Shown piece by piece: positions 1 to 8,293 of a stretch of DNA of 64,000 nt (position 1 is the stretch's first letter; every line of letters starts with the position of its first letter). Position numbers and translations under genes: made by a program. Source of the DNA: Pararhizobium antarcticum (lineage in GTDB: Bacteria; Pseudomonadota; Alphaproteobacteria; Rhizobiales; Rhizobiaceae); assembly GCF_001885585.1 (NCBI RefSeq), contig NZ_LSRP01000035.1, positions 1 through 64,000 on the forward strand. The letters run 5' to 3'. The notes under the pieces are model-generated. The model was not told where the DNA came from. It saw only the letters and a list, made by a program, of their open reading frames with translations, and did no database searches.

Positions 1-184
1 GCCTTTCGCGCCTCACGGTTCTGGGACTGCTGGCGCCGAATTGCAACGGCCATTCTTGACTTTCCTGTCTCGCAAGGTGTGCCGGGGACCGCGTCGACCG
101 GGGACGGGTGGTCGCCGGACATTGACTCCTTGCGACGGGTTCCCAATTATCCCGACACTCTCAGATCCAGCGCGGACAGGTTTC

Positions 185-613
185 ATGAACCACGACACAT
201 ATCCCGACTATTACATCGCCGACATTCTGCGTGCGACCAAGACCATTGCGCTGGTCGGTGCGTCTCCCAATGCCGAGCGTCCGAGCTACCGCGTCATGGC
301 CTTCCTGCTGCGCAAGGGCTACAAAGTCTATCCGGTCAATCCGGGCCAGGCGGGCAAGGAGATCCAGGGGCAGACCGTTTACGCGTCGCTGGCCGACCTG
401 CCGGAACCGGTCGACATGATCGACGTGTTTCGCGCCGCCGAAGCCCTGCCGGCATTGATTGCAGAAATCCTCGAATTGGAGCCGCTTCCGAAGACGATTT
501 GGGGGCAATTGGCCGTGCGGGACGACACGGCGGCAGCAAGTGCGGAGGCCCGTGGCATCAATGTGGTCATGGATCGCTGCCCGGCGATCGAATATCCGAG
601 ATTGATCGGCTGA
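185..613 (+). CDS. CoA-binding (YccU-like) protein
   Basis: A 142-residue Rossmann-fold protein of the CoA_binding family. Residues about 16-25 read IALVGASPNA, the glycine-containing nucleotide loop, followed by RPSYRVMAFLLRKGYKVYPV and VDMIDVFR, all typical of the family. The exact role is unknown; homologues are thought to bind CoA or a similar cofactor in the cytoplasm. I chose ATG 185 over an upstream in-frame start because the family motif begins soon after it and the upstream residues are low-complexity and Arg/Pro-rich. It lies 134 bases upstream of metY on the same strand and the two could be co-transcribed. Confidence 0.8.
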   Translation: MNHDTYPDYYIADILRATKTIALVGASPNAERPSYRVMAFLLRKGYKVYPVNPGQAGKEIQGQTVYASLADLPEPVDMIDVFRAAEALPALIAEILELEPLPKTIWGQLAVRDDTAAASAEARGINVVMDRCPAIEYPRLIG

Positions 614-747
614 AGGCAGCGTCGCCAGCGCGAACGTCGATAAAAAAATTGCCGCGTATTTCGCGTGCAAAAGAGAAAATCAACCTTTGCGGATGGGTTG
701 GGCGTCTGAAATAGTGCCGCCATCTTGGTCAAGGGGAGGACACGTCC

Positions 748-2028
748 ATGAAGAACAATCCTGGTTTCAATACACTTGCCATCCATGCCGGCGCGCAGCC
801 GGATCCAACCACAGGCGCGCGCACCACGCCGATCTACCAGACGACGAGTTTCGTTTTCAACGATGCGGATCACGCCGCCTCGCTGTTCGGTCTTCAGGCG
901 TTCGGCAATATCTACACCCGCATCATGAACCCGACGCAGGCGGTTCTCGAGGAGCGGGTCGCAGCGCTCGAGGGCGGAACGGCGGCCCTTGCGGTTGCTT
1001 CCGGCCACGCGGCGCAACTGCTGATCTTCCACACGATCATGAGCCCCGGTGACAATTTCATCGCCGCGCGGCGCTTGTACGGCGGGTCGATCAATCAGTT
1101 CGGTCATGCCTTCAAGTCGTTCGACTGGCATGTGCGCTGGGCCGATACGGCCGACATCGACAGCTTCGAAAGCCAGATCGATGACAAGACCAAGGCGATC
1201 TTCATTGAAAGCCTTGCCAATCCCGGCGGAACCTTCGTCGATATCGCGGCAATCTCGGCCGTGGCGAAGAAACACGGCCTGCCGCTGATCGTCGACAACA
1301 CCATGGCAACGCCCTATCTGCTGCGCCCGATCGAGCACGGTGCCGATATCGTCGTGCATTCGCTGACCAAGTTCATGGGCGGCCACGGCAATTCGATGGG
1401 CGGTGTGCTCGTCGATGGCGGCACGTTCGACTGGTCGAAATCCGGCAAATATCCGATGCTGTCGGAGCCGCGCCCGGAATATGCCGGCATGGTGCTGCAT
1501 GCCACTTTTGGCAATTTTGCCTTCGCGATCGCCTGCCGCGTGCTGGGCCTTCGCGATTTCGGACCGGCCATCTCGCCCTTCAACGCCTTCCTGCTGTTGA
1601 CCGGCATCGAGACCCTGCCGCTGCGCATGCAGCGCCATTGCGACAATGCAATGGCCGTCGCCAAATGGCTTTCGGCCCATGACAAGGTCGCCTGGGTCAA
1701 CTATGCCGGCCTCGAGACGGATGCCAACAATGCCCTGCAGAAGCGCTATTCGCCAAAGGGGGCCGGTGCCGTTTTCACCTTCGGTCTGAAGGATGGCTAC
1801 GAGGCGGGCAAGCGCTTCGTCGAGGGGCTGGAGATGTTCTCGCATCTGGCCAACATCGGCGACACGCGCTCGCTGGTCATCCATCCGGCCTCGACCACCC
1901 ATCGCCAGTTGAGCCCGGAACAGCTGACGGCCGCCGGTGCAGGCCCCGAAGTGGTCCGCCTCTCGGTCGGCATCGAGGATGTCGCCGACATCATTGCCGA
2001 TCTCGAGCAGTCGCTCTCCAAGGTTTGA
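748..2028 (+). CDS. metY: O-acetylhomoserine sulfhydrylase (aminocarboxypropyltransferase)
   Basis: A 426-residue PLP enzyme of the Cys/Met metabolism family, which makes homocysteine from O-acetylhomoserine and sulfide in methionine synthesis. The start of the protein (NTLAIHAGAQPDP, TTPIYQTTSFVF) and the internal HSLTKFMGGHGN are diagnostic; Lys208 in SLTKF is the expected PLP Schiff-base residue. Length matches the O-acetylhomoserine rather than the cystathionine branch. A GGGGAGG ribosome site precedes ATG 748. The accessory block with the Tn7-like genes begins right after its stop, with the transposition operon reading away from it, the geometry of Tn7 beside glmS. The symbol metZ is also used for related rhizobial genes. 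Confidence 0.9.
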   Translation: MKNNPGFNTLAIHAGAQPDPTTGARTTPIYQTTSFVFNDADHAASLFGLQAFGNIYTRIMNPTQAVLEERVAALEGGTAALAVASGHAAQLLIFHTIMSPGDNFIAARRLYGGSINQFGHAFKSFDWHVRWADTADIDSFESQIDDKTKAIFIESLANPGGTFVDIAAISAVAKKHGLPLIVDNTMATPYLLRPIEHGADIVVHSLTKFMGGHGNSMGGVLVDGGTFDWSKSGKYPMLSEPRPEYAGMVLHATFGNFAFAIACRVLGLRDFGPAISPFNAFLLLTGIETLPLRMQRHCDNAMAVAKWLSAHDKVAWVNYAGLETDANNALQKRYSPKGAGAVFTFGLKDGYEAGKRFVEGLEMFSHLANIGDTRSLVIHPASTTHRQLSPEQLTAAGAGPEVVRLSVGIEDVADIIADLEQSLSKV

Positions 2029-2137
2029 TGAAGTTCGCCATCTAGGTCCGCATTTGAGACCAACTACCTTCGCACTAGCAGGCTGATTCGCAACCCTAAG
2101 ACGACTATGAACGGTGCCGGGACGGCTTAAAATCACA

Positions 2138-2168
2138 ATTTTTGAGAAATTGGCTTTTTCTCAAAAAT
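2138..2168. repeat. 12-bp perfect inverted repeat
   Basis: ATTTTTGAGAAA at 2138-2149 is the exact reverse complement of 2157-2168, with a 7-base loop. It is AT-rich and lies 110 bases after the metY stop. It could be a weak terminator or part of a mobile-element end; no function can be assigned. Confidence 0.55.
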
Positions 2169-2199
2169 AATGCGCGCCCAATGACGGTAAATTTTCGAG

Positions 2200-2241
2200 A
2201 CGTTTGAGGGGCCGAATAGCAATATTCGGCCCCTCAAACGT
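2200..2241. repeat. 19-bp perfect inverted repeat with GCAA loop
   Basis: Bases 2200-2218 pair perfectly with 2223-2241 around a four-base GCAA loop (a GNRA tetraloop if transcribed rightward). The stem is GC-rich in the middle (GAGGGGCCGAATA). No T-run follows, so it is not a classical intrinsic terminator. It may end the metY transcript, or be an inserted palindromic element or a recognition site. Confidence 0.7.
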
Positions 2242-2431
2242 ACGCCTCTTACCGAAATCTCATGGAAAAATCGGGTGATTTTCGTAGTCGAATCTCACGG
2301 GGGGACAGGCAACTTTTCACTGTTTGCTCGGTAGCATTTCCACCGATCGGCGTTCCCTTAAAGGACGCCTCTTTTGAAATTAAATGCCACCTAGTTTTCG
2401 GATTAAGTGGTCAATGGCGGCGCGCCCCTGA

Positions 2432-2653
2432 ACCGAAATATGGGGAGATAGGCGTGCCTGGGATGAGGTTCAGACGTTCACGCAGCTGCTGATGGGCCCG
2501 CATATCAAAGCTGATAGAGCAGATTTTTTGCCTTCAATAATTGAAGAACTCACTGTTGGTGCTGGAACAGCGGAAATAGTTTTCGTCCTCACCTTCACGA
2601 CTCCAAACCGCGGAGTTTCCGCGTCGAAATTGTTGAACTTGCGATACGACTAG
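2432..2653 (+). pseudogene. Orphan C-terminal coding fragment, no start
   Basis: An open frame of about 73 codons begins right after an in-frame stop and ends at TAG 2651-2653. The text, such as WDEVQTFTQLLMGPHIKADR and FLPSIIEELTVGAGTAEIVF, has the amphipathic pattern of real protein, but there is no suitable start codon or ribosome site. I do not recognise the family. It is best read as the 3' remnant of a gene lost during island turnover. Confidence 0.35.
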
Positions 2654-3342
2654 AAGCGCCGGGTGGTCCCACGTAGCCCTCGAACAGTTTCCACCGATGC
2701 CAAACACGGGAACCTCGCTTAGACATCGATCGCATTCGAAGTCTTCGGAAACGCCCTTTCGAAGGTTCCAACTTAATCGTGGCATTAGATCGGGATCATC
2801 AGAATGGCATTCGGCCGAAGTCGATCCGTGACCGTCAGAATACGGTCGACGGCCCGACGTGTCATATATGTGGAAGGCGTCCTGCGCCCGGTGAAGACCT
2901 GTCATAAAATTGCAGACACCAAAGGCCAACATCGAGCGCCTTATCGCGAGCTATCCGCCCTTTCTCTTTGGCGAAGCACGATCAAAATAGAGGGCGGCAT
3001 GAGGAAGGGCTTTCGCTCGTGGTCTCGCTGTATTGGGTCGGCAACTGCCCAACCAGTTTTTCTGGATGTCCGAAATCGGGGCAGTCAAATATCGCCAAAA
3101 TGACGAGAGTGCTGACGATCCGTCGGTTGGACCGATCCGCATCCTTTGGTTCTAAAAGTTCGTTTCAGGTATCAGCTATTGGTGCGATTTGGAGTGACGA
3201 CTGCCACCGCTATTAAGGGGCAGCTAACGGGTCGAAACGTCGTTCTAGTGAAAAATTACGTTTACCGACCGTTAATATCTGAGAGCCAAGCTTGCCTCAT
3301 CGAAACCGCGACGGGTTCTGCCGCTGGAGTAGGGGCAAAAGA

Positions 3343-3370
3343 AAAGAGTCGCCCTTGGAAGCGACCCTTT
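3343..3370 (-). terminator. Terminator-like hairpin reading leftward
   Basis: Bases 3343-3352 pair with 3361-3370 (ten pairs with one G-T) around an 8-base loop. Read on the minus strand the hairpin is followed by CTTTTCTTTTG, as in a Rho-independent terminator. No convincing minus-strand gene ends here, which fits a decayed region. Confidence 0.4.
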
Positions 3371-3586
3371 CATCGAAATGGTATAAAAAGAAGAAACTGC
3401 TCGACGTTACAACCAGAGAGCCAGTTATTCCACCAAAGCCCCACAGCCACTCCAGCTGCAGAACCCCTATCGCCTCACAGAGGAGGAGATGCTGATGATG
3501 CTGACGTCAATCAGTTACCAATAGGTAAACAACACCCTGCATCGGCAGAATTTTGAGCCCATTTCCGCGTATCGTCCGGAAATCGT

Positions 3587-3615
3587 TTGACATTCCGTGT
3601 GCGTTCTTTATTTGT
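3587..3615 (+). promoter_or_regulatory. Possible promoter of the transposition operon
   Basis: A consensus -35 TTGACA at 3587-3592 is followed about 17 bases later by a weak -10 (ATTTGT or TATTTG). It is about 300 bases upstream of the first small gene. Downstream, the palindrome CCTCATGAGG (3675-3684) and an 8-base inverted pair (3664-3671 with 3742-3749) could be regulatory. Weak evidence overall. Confidence 0.25.
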
Positions 3616-3884
3616 TCCCGCTCTCACTCCAGGTAAGGAATGCCAGTTGCGCTCCTCCGGTTGAACAAGGGTGACCTCATGAGGCACACGGCAAGTCGAA
3701 TCGCTCGAATATAACTCCCTCCGGGAGAATGCCGCCGCTCGCCCTTGTTTAAACCATCACCATTTTAGGTGCGCCATGAAGCGATCAAGTCAGAAGCAGC
3801 AGTTCCGAATAGGACGCTGAAATTCAGTCATCCTTCGTCAAACCCTATCGCGCCGGTCGTCACGCCGGGCAGGAGTGCTATCCC

Positions 3885-4049
3885 ATGTTCAATCGCAACA
3901 GCATTCACACCGCGCAATCCATCAGTCTCTCGGACCTCGTTACCCTTGGCGTTCCAGCCTCCTCGGTTGCTGGCCTGATGGAGGAGTTCGAGACAGATCA
4001 GCTCTTTCCAATCAGCCGCCGTTTCGATGACGACCTGATGGAAATCTAA
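3885..4049 (+). CDS. Small 54-residue protein upstream of tnsA
   Basis: Begins at ATG 3885 with AGGAG at 3871-3875 nine bases upstream, and ends at TAA 4047-4049, 85 bases before tnsA. The product (MFNRNSIHTAQSISLSDLVT at its start, then an acidic stretch EEFETDQL) has no signal peptide, Cys motif or membrane segment. I do not recognise it. Its position first in line before tnsA and its good ribosome site make it a credible transposon-encoded accessory or regulatory peptide, but it may be a chance frame. Confidence 0.4.
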   Translation: MFNRNSIHTAQSISLSDLVTLGVPASSVAGLMEEFETDQLFPISRRFDDDLMEI

Positions 4050-4134
4050 ACTCCCACTTCCACCGCTGCGCAGGACCACCGACGACCCCTCGTACGGGCG
4101 AATGGCGGAGCCATGCCCGAAGAAAGGATACCCA

Positions 4135-4914
4135 ATGCCTCGCAATTCCAGAGTAGTTCCGGGCTTCGACCCCGATCACAAGCCTGTCTACGACGTACCT
4201 CGGCGCAAGAAGCACCAAGCCATCCCCCACGTCGTTCCGACCCGGAAGTCTGTGAACAGAAGCTACGTTCGCGTCTCCCAGCCGTTGTCCGCCGAGCTCA
4301 TGATGAGACTGGAGACCGATCCGAGGGTCGTCCTTATCTCTCCGTTCCCGACCAAGGTCGAATGCGTGGTCTACGACCGATACGGCCCTGTTGGCCACAA
4401 GTGCTACAACCCCGAGATCGGGGTCATGATGGTAGACGGCTCCTACGTCTACATGGATGTCGTTCCCCGGGCCATCCAGCTGGAAAGGCCTGGGATTGCC
4501 AGGAGAACCGACGCACTCAGACGCGCGTGCCGTGAAAAATGGGGCATCCACTACGCCGTCCACAACGAACTCAGCCTGCGCATCGAGCCACAGTGGAGCA
4601 ACATCCAGAAGGTTTGGCGGCATCTCTGGGTCGATGATCTCAAGGCCTTGATGGCCGTGCGGCAGGTAATCGACCAGGTGGGGCCCTGGACGACAATTGG
4701 CGAAGTGCGCAGGAAGGCAAAGCTGGCTTGCCCAATCTGGCGAACGGATGACCACGACACCCGCCTCGATGACGTAGACCGCAGTTTCAGCGCGCTCATG
4801 CAGCTCTATGCGCGGGGACACATTCGTCTCGACCTCAGTCGCCCGTTCTCCGACGACACCGTCGTCAGCCTGAGAATGAAAAACGCCCTTACTCAGATGA
4901 AAGGAGCCGCATGA
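4135..4914 (+). CDS. tnsA: TnsA-like transposon endonuclease subunit, active site apparently degenerate
   Basis: A 259-residue protein starting at ATG 4135, six bases after AGAAAGGA; an ATG at 4102 lacks a ribosome site. In Tn7, TnsA cuts the 5' ends of the element and partners TnsB. The N-terminal half shows the family pattern: SAELMMRLETDPRVVLISPF (helix with the conserved Glu), then GSYVYMDVV with the expected metal Asp at 108. Where active TnsA proteins carry (E/Q)-x-K, this one reads IQLERP (Gln115, Glu117), so the catalytic Lys is missing. The rest resembles the TnsA C-terminal TnsC-interacting part. The call rests on motif layout and on its place before tnsB. It overlaps tnsB by four bases. 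Confidence 0.75.
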   Translation: MPRNSRVVPGFDPDHKPVYDVPRRKKHQAIPHVVPTRKSVNRSYVRVSQPLSAELMMRLETDPRVVLISPFPTKVECVVYDRYGPVGHKCYNPEIGVMMVDGSYVYMDVVPRAIQLERPGIARRTDALRRACREKWGIHYAVHNELSLRIEPQWSNIQKVWRHLWVDDLKALMAVRQVIDQVGPWTTIGEVRRKAKLACPIWRTDDHDTRLDDVDRSFSALMQLYARGHIRLDLSRPFSDDTVVSLRMKNALTQMKGAA

Positions 4915-7304
4915 TGGCTATCCAGAAGCACTCGGACTTCCTCAAACGCGAAAACCTGCCGATCGCGCTGTCTGCCTCTGAACTTGGCATTCCGTCGGGC
5001 ACGGGCGGTCCTGTCGCAGTTCAGGGCTACGACTTCGCGTCGGGGTTCCGGTTCTCGATCCTCAACGAGATGAGGGCGAAGATCGCGCCGATGCAGGTCG
5101 TCAGCTACGACGAACATGACGGCCTCGGCGGACGCTTCACCGTGCAGAACGTCGTGAGTAGCAATATCACCCACCTGTCGCACGAGCAGATTTCGCTGCT
5201 GGAGCAACAGGGTCGGTTCATTCCACAAGAGTCTTTCCGGCTCGGGAAAACCGTTGGAAGCTCCACGGCGATGGAGCCTGCCGACGAGGATATCGCCAGG
5301 CGCAAACTGGCTTTCGTGGTGGCGGCGCTGGAGGCGAACGAGTGGGTTCTTGAAGTCCCTTCGAAGTCGGTCATTCAGCGTTCCGCCGGAAAACTTGCCG
5401 CCAACATCGGATGCAAGACGCCCGGATACAGGCAGGTGCAGGGCGATATCGAGCGGTATCTTGAAGCTCCTTTCGACCGTCTGGCCGCATTGGTACCCGC
5501 TAAATCGAGCGGCAACCGCATCCGGAAATTTTCGGACCGTTTCGAGGAAGTTCTCCGCGTAGCCGTCGAATACGCTTGGAGACAACAGAAGGGCACCTGG
5601 AAGAACGCAAAGACGCACTTCGCCAGCCTCCTGCTTTTCCCGGAAAACGCGGACGTTCGCGAAGAGGCGACCAACGCCAAGGATGACCTCATCGAACCCT
5701 CCGACCGCACGATCCAGCGGCGGATGAGGTCGGTCGACCATTTCACCCGCGACCTTCTCCGTAAAGGACCGGAAGCGGCCCTTCGCATCCACGGGGTGAA
5801 AATCCCTCAGATGCTTCCGACCGCTCCGCTCGACATCGTTGAAATGGACTACACGCAGCTCGATGTCGTGGTTTTCCACGAGAAGTATGGTTTCATTTAC
5901 GGTCGCCCAGGCATTGCCTGGTTCAGGGGCCGCATGAGCGGCTCCATCCTCGGGTACGCCGTGTTCTTCGGAAAGCCGAACATGGAGACCTTTCTCCTCG
6001 GGCTGAACCACGCGATCTACCCCAAAGATATGCGAAAGCATCCGTGGTTGAAGTGGGAAATGTACGGCGTGCCGCTGGTTCTGGTCGTCGACTGCGACCC
6101 GCATCTTATTTCCGACGCCATGCACGAGGTCTGCCAGCGGCTGGGTATCATCCTTCGTGAGCTCCGCCCCGCAGAGCCTAACACCAAGGGTGCGATGGAA
6201 CGGTTCATTCGGACCGCTAACGACGGTCTTTTCCACAATCTGCCGGGTTCAACCCAGTCCAATCCTTCACGGCGCAAAGAAGTCGACCCCGAGCAGGAGG
6301 CGGCCGTTCCCAAGCTCACCATGGACGAGCTGAACGGCTACATCGCGGCTTTCGTCCACGAGTACAATCATTCCAGCCATGCCGGACTGGGCGTGCTCCG
6401 AACGCTGAAGGAGGTTCCAGCGAAGCTGTGGGAGAGGGGCATCAAGGACGCACACCAGCGTCGTCCGATCAGTCCCGAGGTCTTGGCTCACGCTTCCGGC
6501 GACTTCCACTGGGTCGCCATCAATCAGGGTACGTTCACCATCGAGAAGGTAAGGTATTACGATGCCGCGCTTGCTGTCCTGGCTACGGACCCGCAGGCCA
6601 CGCCGCCCGCCAAGAGCGGCGACGGCAGGAAGCCCAGAACGACCGTCACCAAGTACAAGGCCTGGCGGAGCCCGACCAATATCGGGAAGGCAAGCGTGGT
6701 AGTTCCCGAACTCGGGCGGACGGTCATCGCGGAAGCCCATGGGGACGACCGTCGGTATGCCCGTGGGCTTACCCTGTCACAGCATCGGCTCGCCATGGCG
6801 GAGTTCCGCAAGAACGAACACCGTCCGGTCACGAACCTCGCCGAACTCGAGGCCTCTCTGGGAAAGCACCTCGATAACCTCAAGTCGATCTACGAGGACC
6901 GCAAGAGCTTCGGAACCGCCGAGAAGTTCGCAAGCTTCTACCGCGGTGTCAGCCGCAGGGTCTCCCGCAGCGAGGTGGTGGACGTCGTCGTGAGCGAGGC
7001 GGCCAGTGCCGAGGACTACAACTACGCCGAACCGTTTGCACCCAACCCCTTCAGCCGGGTCCAGGATGACCCGCAATACCGCCCCGCCGACACTCCCTAC
7101 GGCACTCTCGCGAGGGACGAAGACGGCCGCCTTGTTCCAGGCGATGCACTTCTCGGCATGGTTCCCCACTACGAGGCTCCGGACATCGACATCGGCCCCG
7201 ACACGTCGGACGAAAACCTGCCCACCAGGGCAGGCGCATACGAAGACCCCGACAGCATCGAACACCTGCTCGGAGAGCAGGAAAACCAGGAGAACGACGA
7301 ATGA
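4911..7304 (+). CDS. tnsB: TnsB-like DDE transposase
   Basis: A 797-residue transposase that would bind the element ends and cut and join the 3' strands. The integrase core carries Asp313 in VEMDYTQLD, Asp394 in VLVVDCDPHL and Glu430 in GAMERFIRT; the spacing (81 then 36) resembles TnsB of Tn7. The segment after the core (FVHEYNHSSHAG) is the Mu-transposase-type C-terminal domain, and the acidic tail may contact TnsC. Two start codons are adjacent (4911 and 4914); the second is better spaced from GGAG. It overlaps tnsA and tnsC by four bases each, so translation is probably coupled. All three catalytic residues are present. Confidence 0.93.
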   Translation: MMAIQKHSDFLKRENLPIALSASELGIPSGTGGPVAVQGYDFASGFRFSILNEMRAKIAPMQVVSYDEHDGLGGRFTVQNVVSSNITHLSHEQISLLEQQGRFIPQESFRLGKTVGSSTAMEPADEDIARRKLAFVVAALEANEWVLEVPSKSVIQRSAGKLAANIGCKTPGYRQVQGDIERYLEAPFDRLAALVPAKSSGNRIRKFSDRFEEVLRVAVEYAWRQQKGTWKNAKTHFASLLLFPENADVREEATNAKDDLIEPSDRTIQRRMRSVDHFTRDLLRKGPEAALRIHGVKIPQMLPTAPLDIVEMDYTQLDVVVFHEKYGFIYGRPGIAWFRGRMSGSILGYAVFFGKPNMETFLLGLNHAIYPKDMRKHPWLKWEMYGVPLVLVVDCDPHLISDAMHEVCQRLGIILRELRPAEPNTKGAMERFIRTANDGLFHNLPGSTQSNPSRRKEVDPEQEAAVPKLTMDELNGYIAAFVHEYNHSSHAGLGVLRTLKEVPAKLWERGIKDAHQRRPISPEVLAHASGDFHWVAINQGTFTIEKVRYYDAALAVLATDPQATPPAKSGDGRKPRTTVTKYKAWRSPTNIGKASVVVPELGRTVIAEAHGDDRRYARGLTLSQHRLAMAEFRKNEHRPVTNLAELEASLGKHLDNLKSIYEDRKSFGTAEKFASFYRGVSRRVSRSEVVDVVVSEAASAEDYNYAEPFAPNPFSRVQDDPQYRPADTPYGTLARDEDGRLVPGDALLGMVPHYEAPDIDIGPDTSDENLPTRAGAYEDPDSIEHLLGEQENQENDE

Positions 7305-8293
7305 GAGTGTTTCCAGAATTTCATCGTACCCAGTTTCTCACCGACGAGCAGCGGAGGGCGGCTTCCGAGTTGTCTCCCGCAGCGAGGCAGGCCATGGTCA
7401 CCAATCTCGTAGTGCCATCCAGTCAGTTCAAACGCCTCACGGAGAGAGTCGCACGGTTTCACAGGCCTGTTGATGACGGGATTGCGGGCCCCGGCTGGGT
7501 GGGAGGTCTGCTTGGCGACTCTCGAGCGGGCAAATCTACCATCCTACAGTCCTACGCCAGCAAGTTTTCGGCCGTTCTCGGCGAGAACGGTTACATCGTT
7601 CCGGTCCTCTATATCGAAGCCCGTGACGACTGGGACCTGCTGGAATTTGGCCGCCAGATTTATCTTGAGACGGCGGCATCCTCCATCCCTCGGTTGTCGA
7701 CCGCGTCGGTAAACACGCAGGCCGCCAGGCGGGTGGCACTCTTTGGAGTCGAGCTCCTTATCATCGATGATGCCCATCGCCTCTTCGCCAAAATGCGCAA
7801 GACTCCGTATTACGTTTCGCTACTGACGGCGATTGCGAACGCGAAGAACTGCAACATCCTGTTGGCAGGGCTGCCATCGATCCGGGAGAGCGTCGAACTC
7901 ATTCCGCATCTCAAGAACCGGGGAGGTTTTCCGCACGACACGGCCTATGACTTCGATGCCGACATCCCTGACGACCGCGAGCAGTTCCGGGTCTTCCTGG
8001 AAGGTGTCGATCGTCGGCTGCCGTTCCTGCGAAAGTCCGGCCTCTCCTCCAAATCATACGTCGCGGACTTTCTCCACGTCAGCCGGGGATCGATTGGCAA
8101 CGTCATGAACATCGTGATCGATGCCGCGTACATGGCCATCAACGAGAAGCGCAACTGCATCATGCCGAGCCACCTCCGGACCGCCGCGCTCGAACGGATG
8201 AAAGACGGCGCCAAGGTGGCCAAGGAGGGGAAACAATATATTCCCTTCAACCACATCTCTGACGACGGACCGGAGGTGGCAGATGCCGCTTGA
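7301..8293 (+). CDS. tnsC: TnsC-like AAA+ ATPase, transposition regulator
   Basis: A 330-residue TniB/TnsC ATPase, which links the target selector to the transposase. The Walker A motif GDSRAGKST lies at residues 72-80 (Lys78) and the Walker B motif LLIIDDAH has Asp156-Asp157. KNCNILLAGLPSIRESVEL is a sensor-type segment. Its start overlaps the tnsB stop (ATGA) and its end overlaps tniQ by 11 bases. The size is that of compact TnsC/TniB proteins rather than the longer Tn7 TnsC. Confidence 0.92.
   Translation: MRVFPEFHRTQFLTDEQRRAASELSPAARQAMVTNLVVPSSQFKRLTERVARFHRPVDDGIAGPGWVGGLLGDSRAGKSTILQSYASKFSAVLGENGYIVPVLYIEARDDWDLLEFGRQIYLETAASSIPRLSTASVNTQAARRVALFGVELLIIDDAHRLFAKMRKTPYYVSLLTAIANAKNCNILLAGLPSIRESVELIPHLKNRGGFPHDTAYDFDADIPDDREQFRVFLEGVDRRLPFLRKSGLSSKSYVADFLHVSRGSIGNVMNIVIDAAYMAINEKRNCIMPSHLRTAALERMKDGAKVAKEGKQYIPFNHISDDGPEVADAA

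Larger units (their letters stand above)
2029..3884. other. 1.85 kb region without an intact gene; decayed accessory DNA
   Basis: I see no complete gene with family-like sequence, a start and a ribosome site here. It holds two strong inverted repeats near metY (2138-2168 and 2200-2241), an orphan coding fragment (2432-2653), possibly a second short one ending near 3155 (in-frame text RQLPNQFFWMSEIGAVKYR), and a terminator-like hairpin (3343-3370). Composition is more AT-rich than the flanking genes. If the element follows Tn7 geometry, its right end should lie in this stretch, but I could not identify paired TGT/ACA ends or a 5-bp duplication. Confidence 0.5.

Noticed and set aside
614-747. 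SAM-II riboswitch upstream of metY
   Set aside because: Rhizobial met genes often carry one, so I looked, but the conserved pseudoknot text is not recognisable here.
379-2136. 585-codon minus-strand open frame across metY
   Set aside because: Shadow of metY in a high-GC genome; the sense frame has the PLP motif and family text, the antisense frame has none.
2337-2700. TTTCCACCGAT occurring twice as a candidate TnsB site
   Set aside because: Only two copies, far apart and without an inverted counterpart at the other side; chance occurrence is plausible.
2534-2932. 132-codon minus-strand frame with C-x2-C text
   Set aside because: No ribosome site and no recognised family; it overlaps an opposite-strand remnant, so a gene call is not supported.
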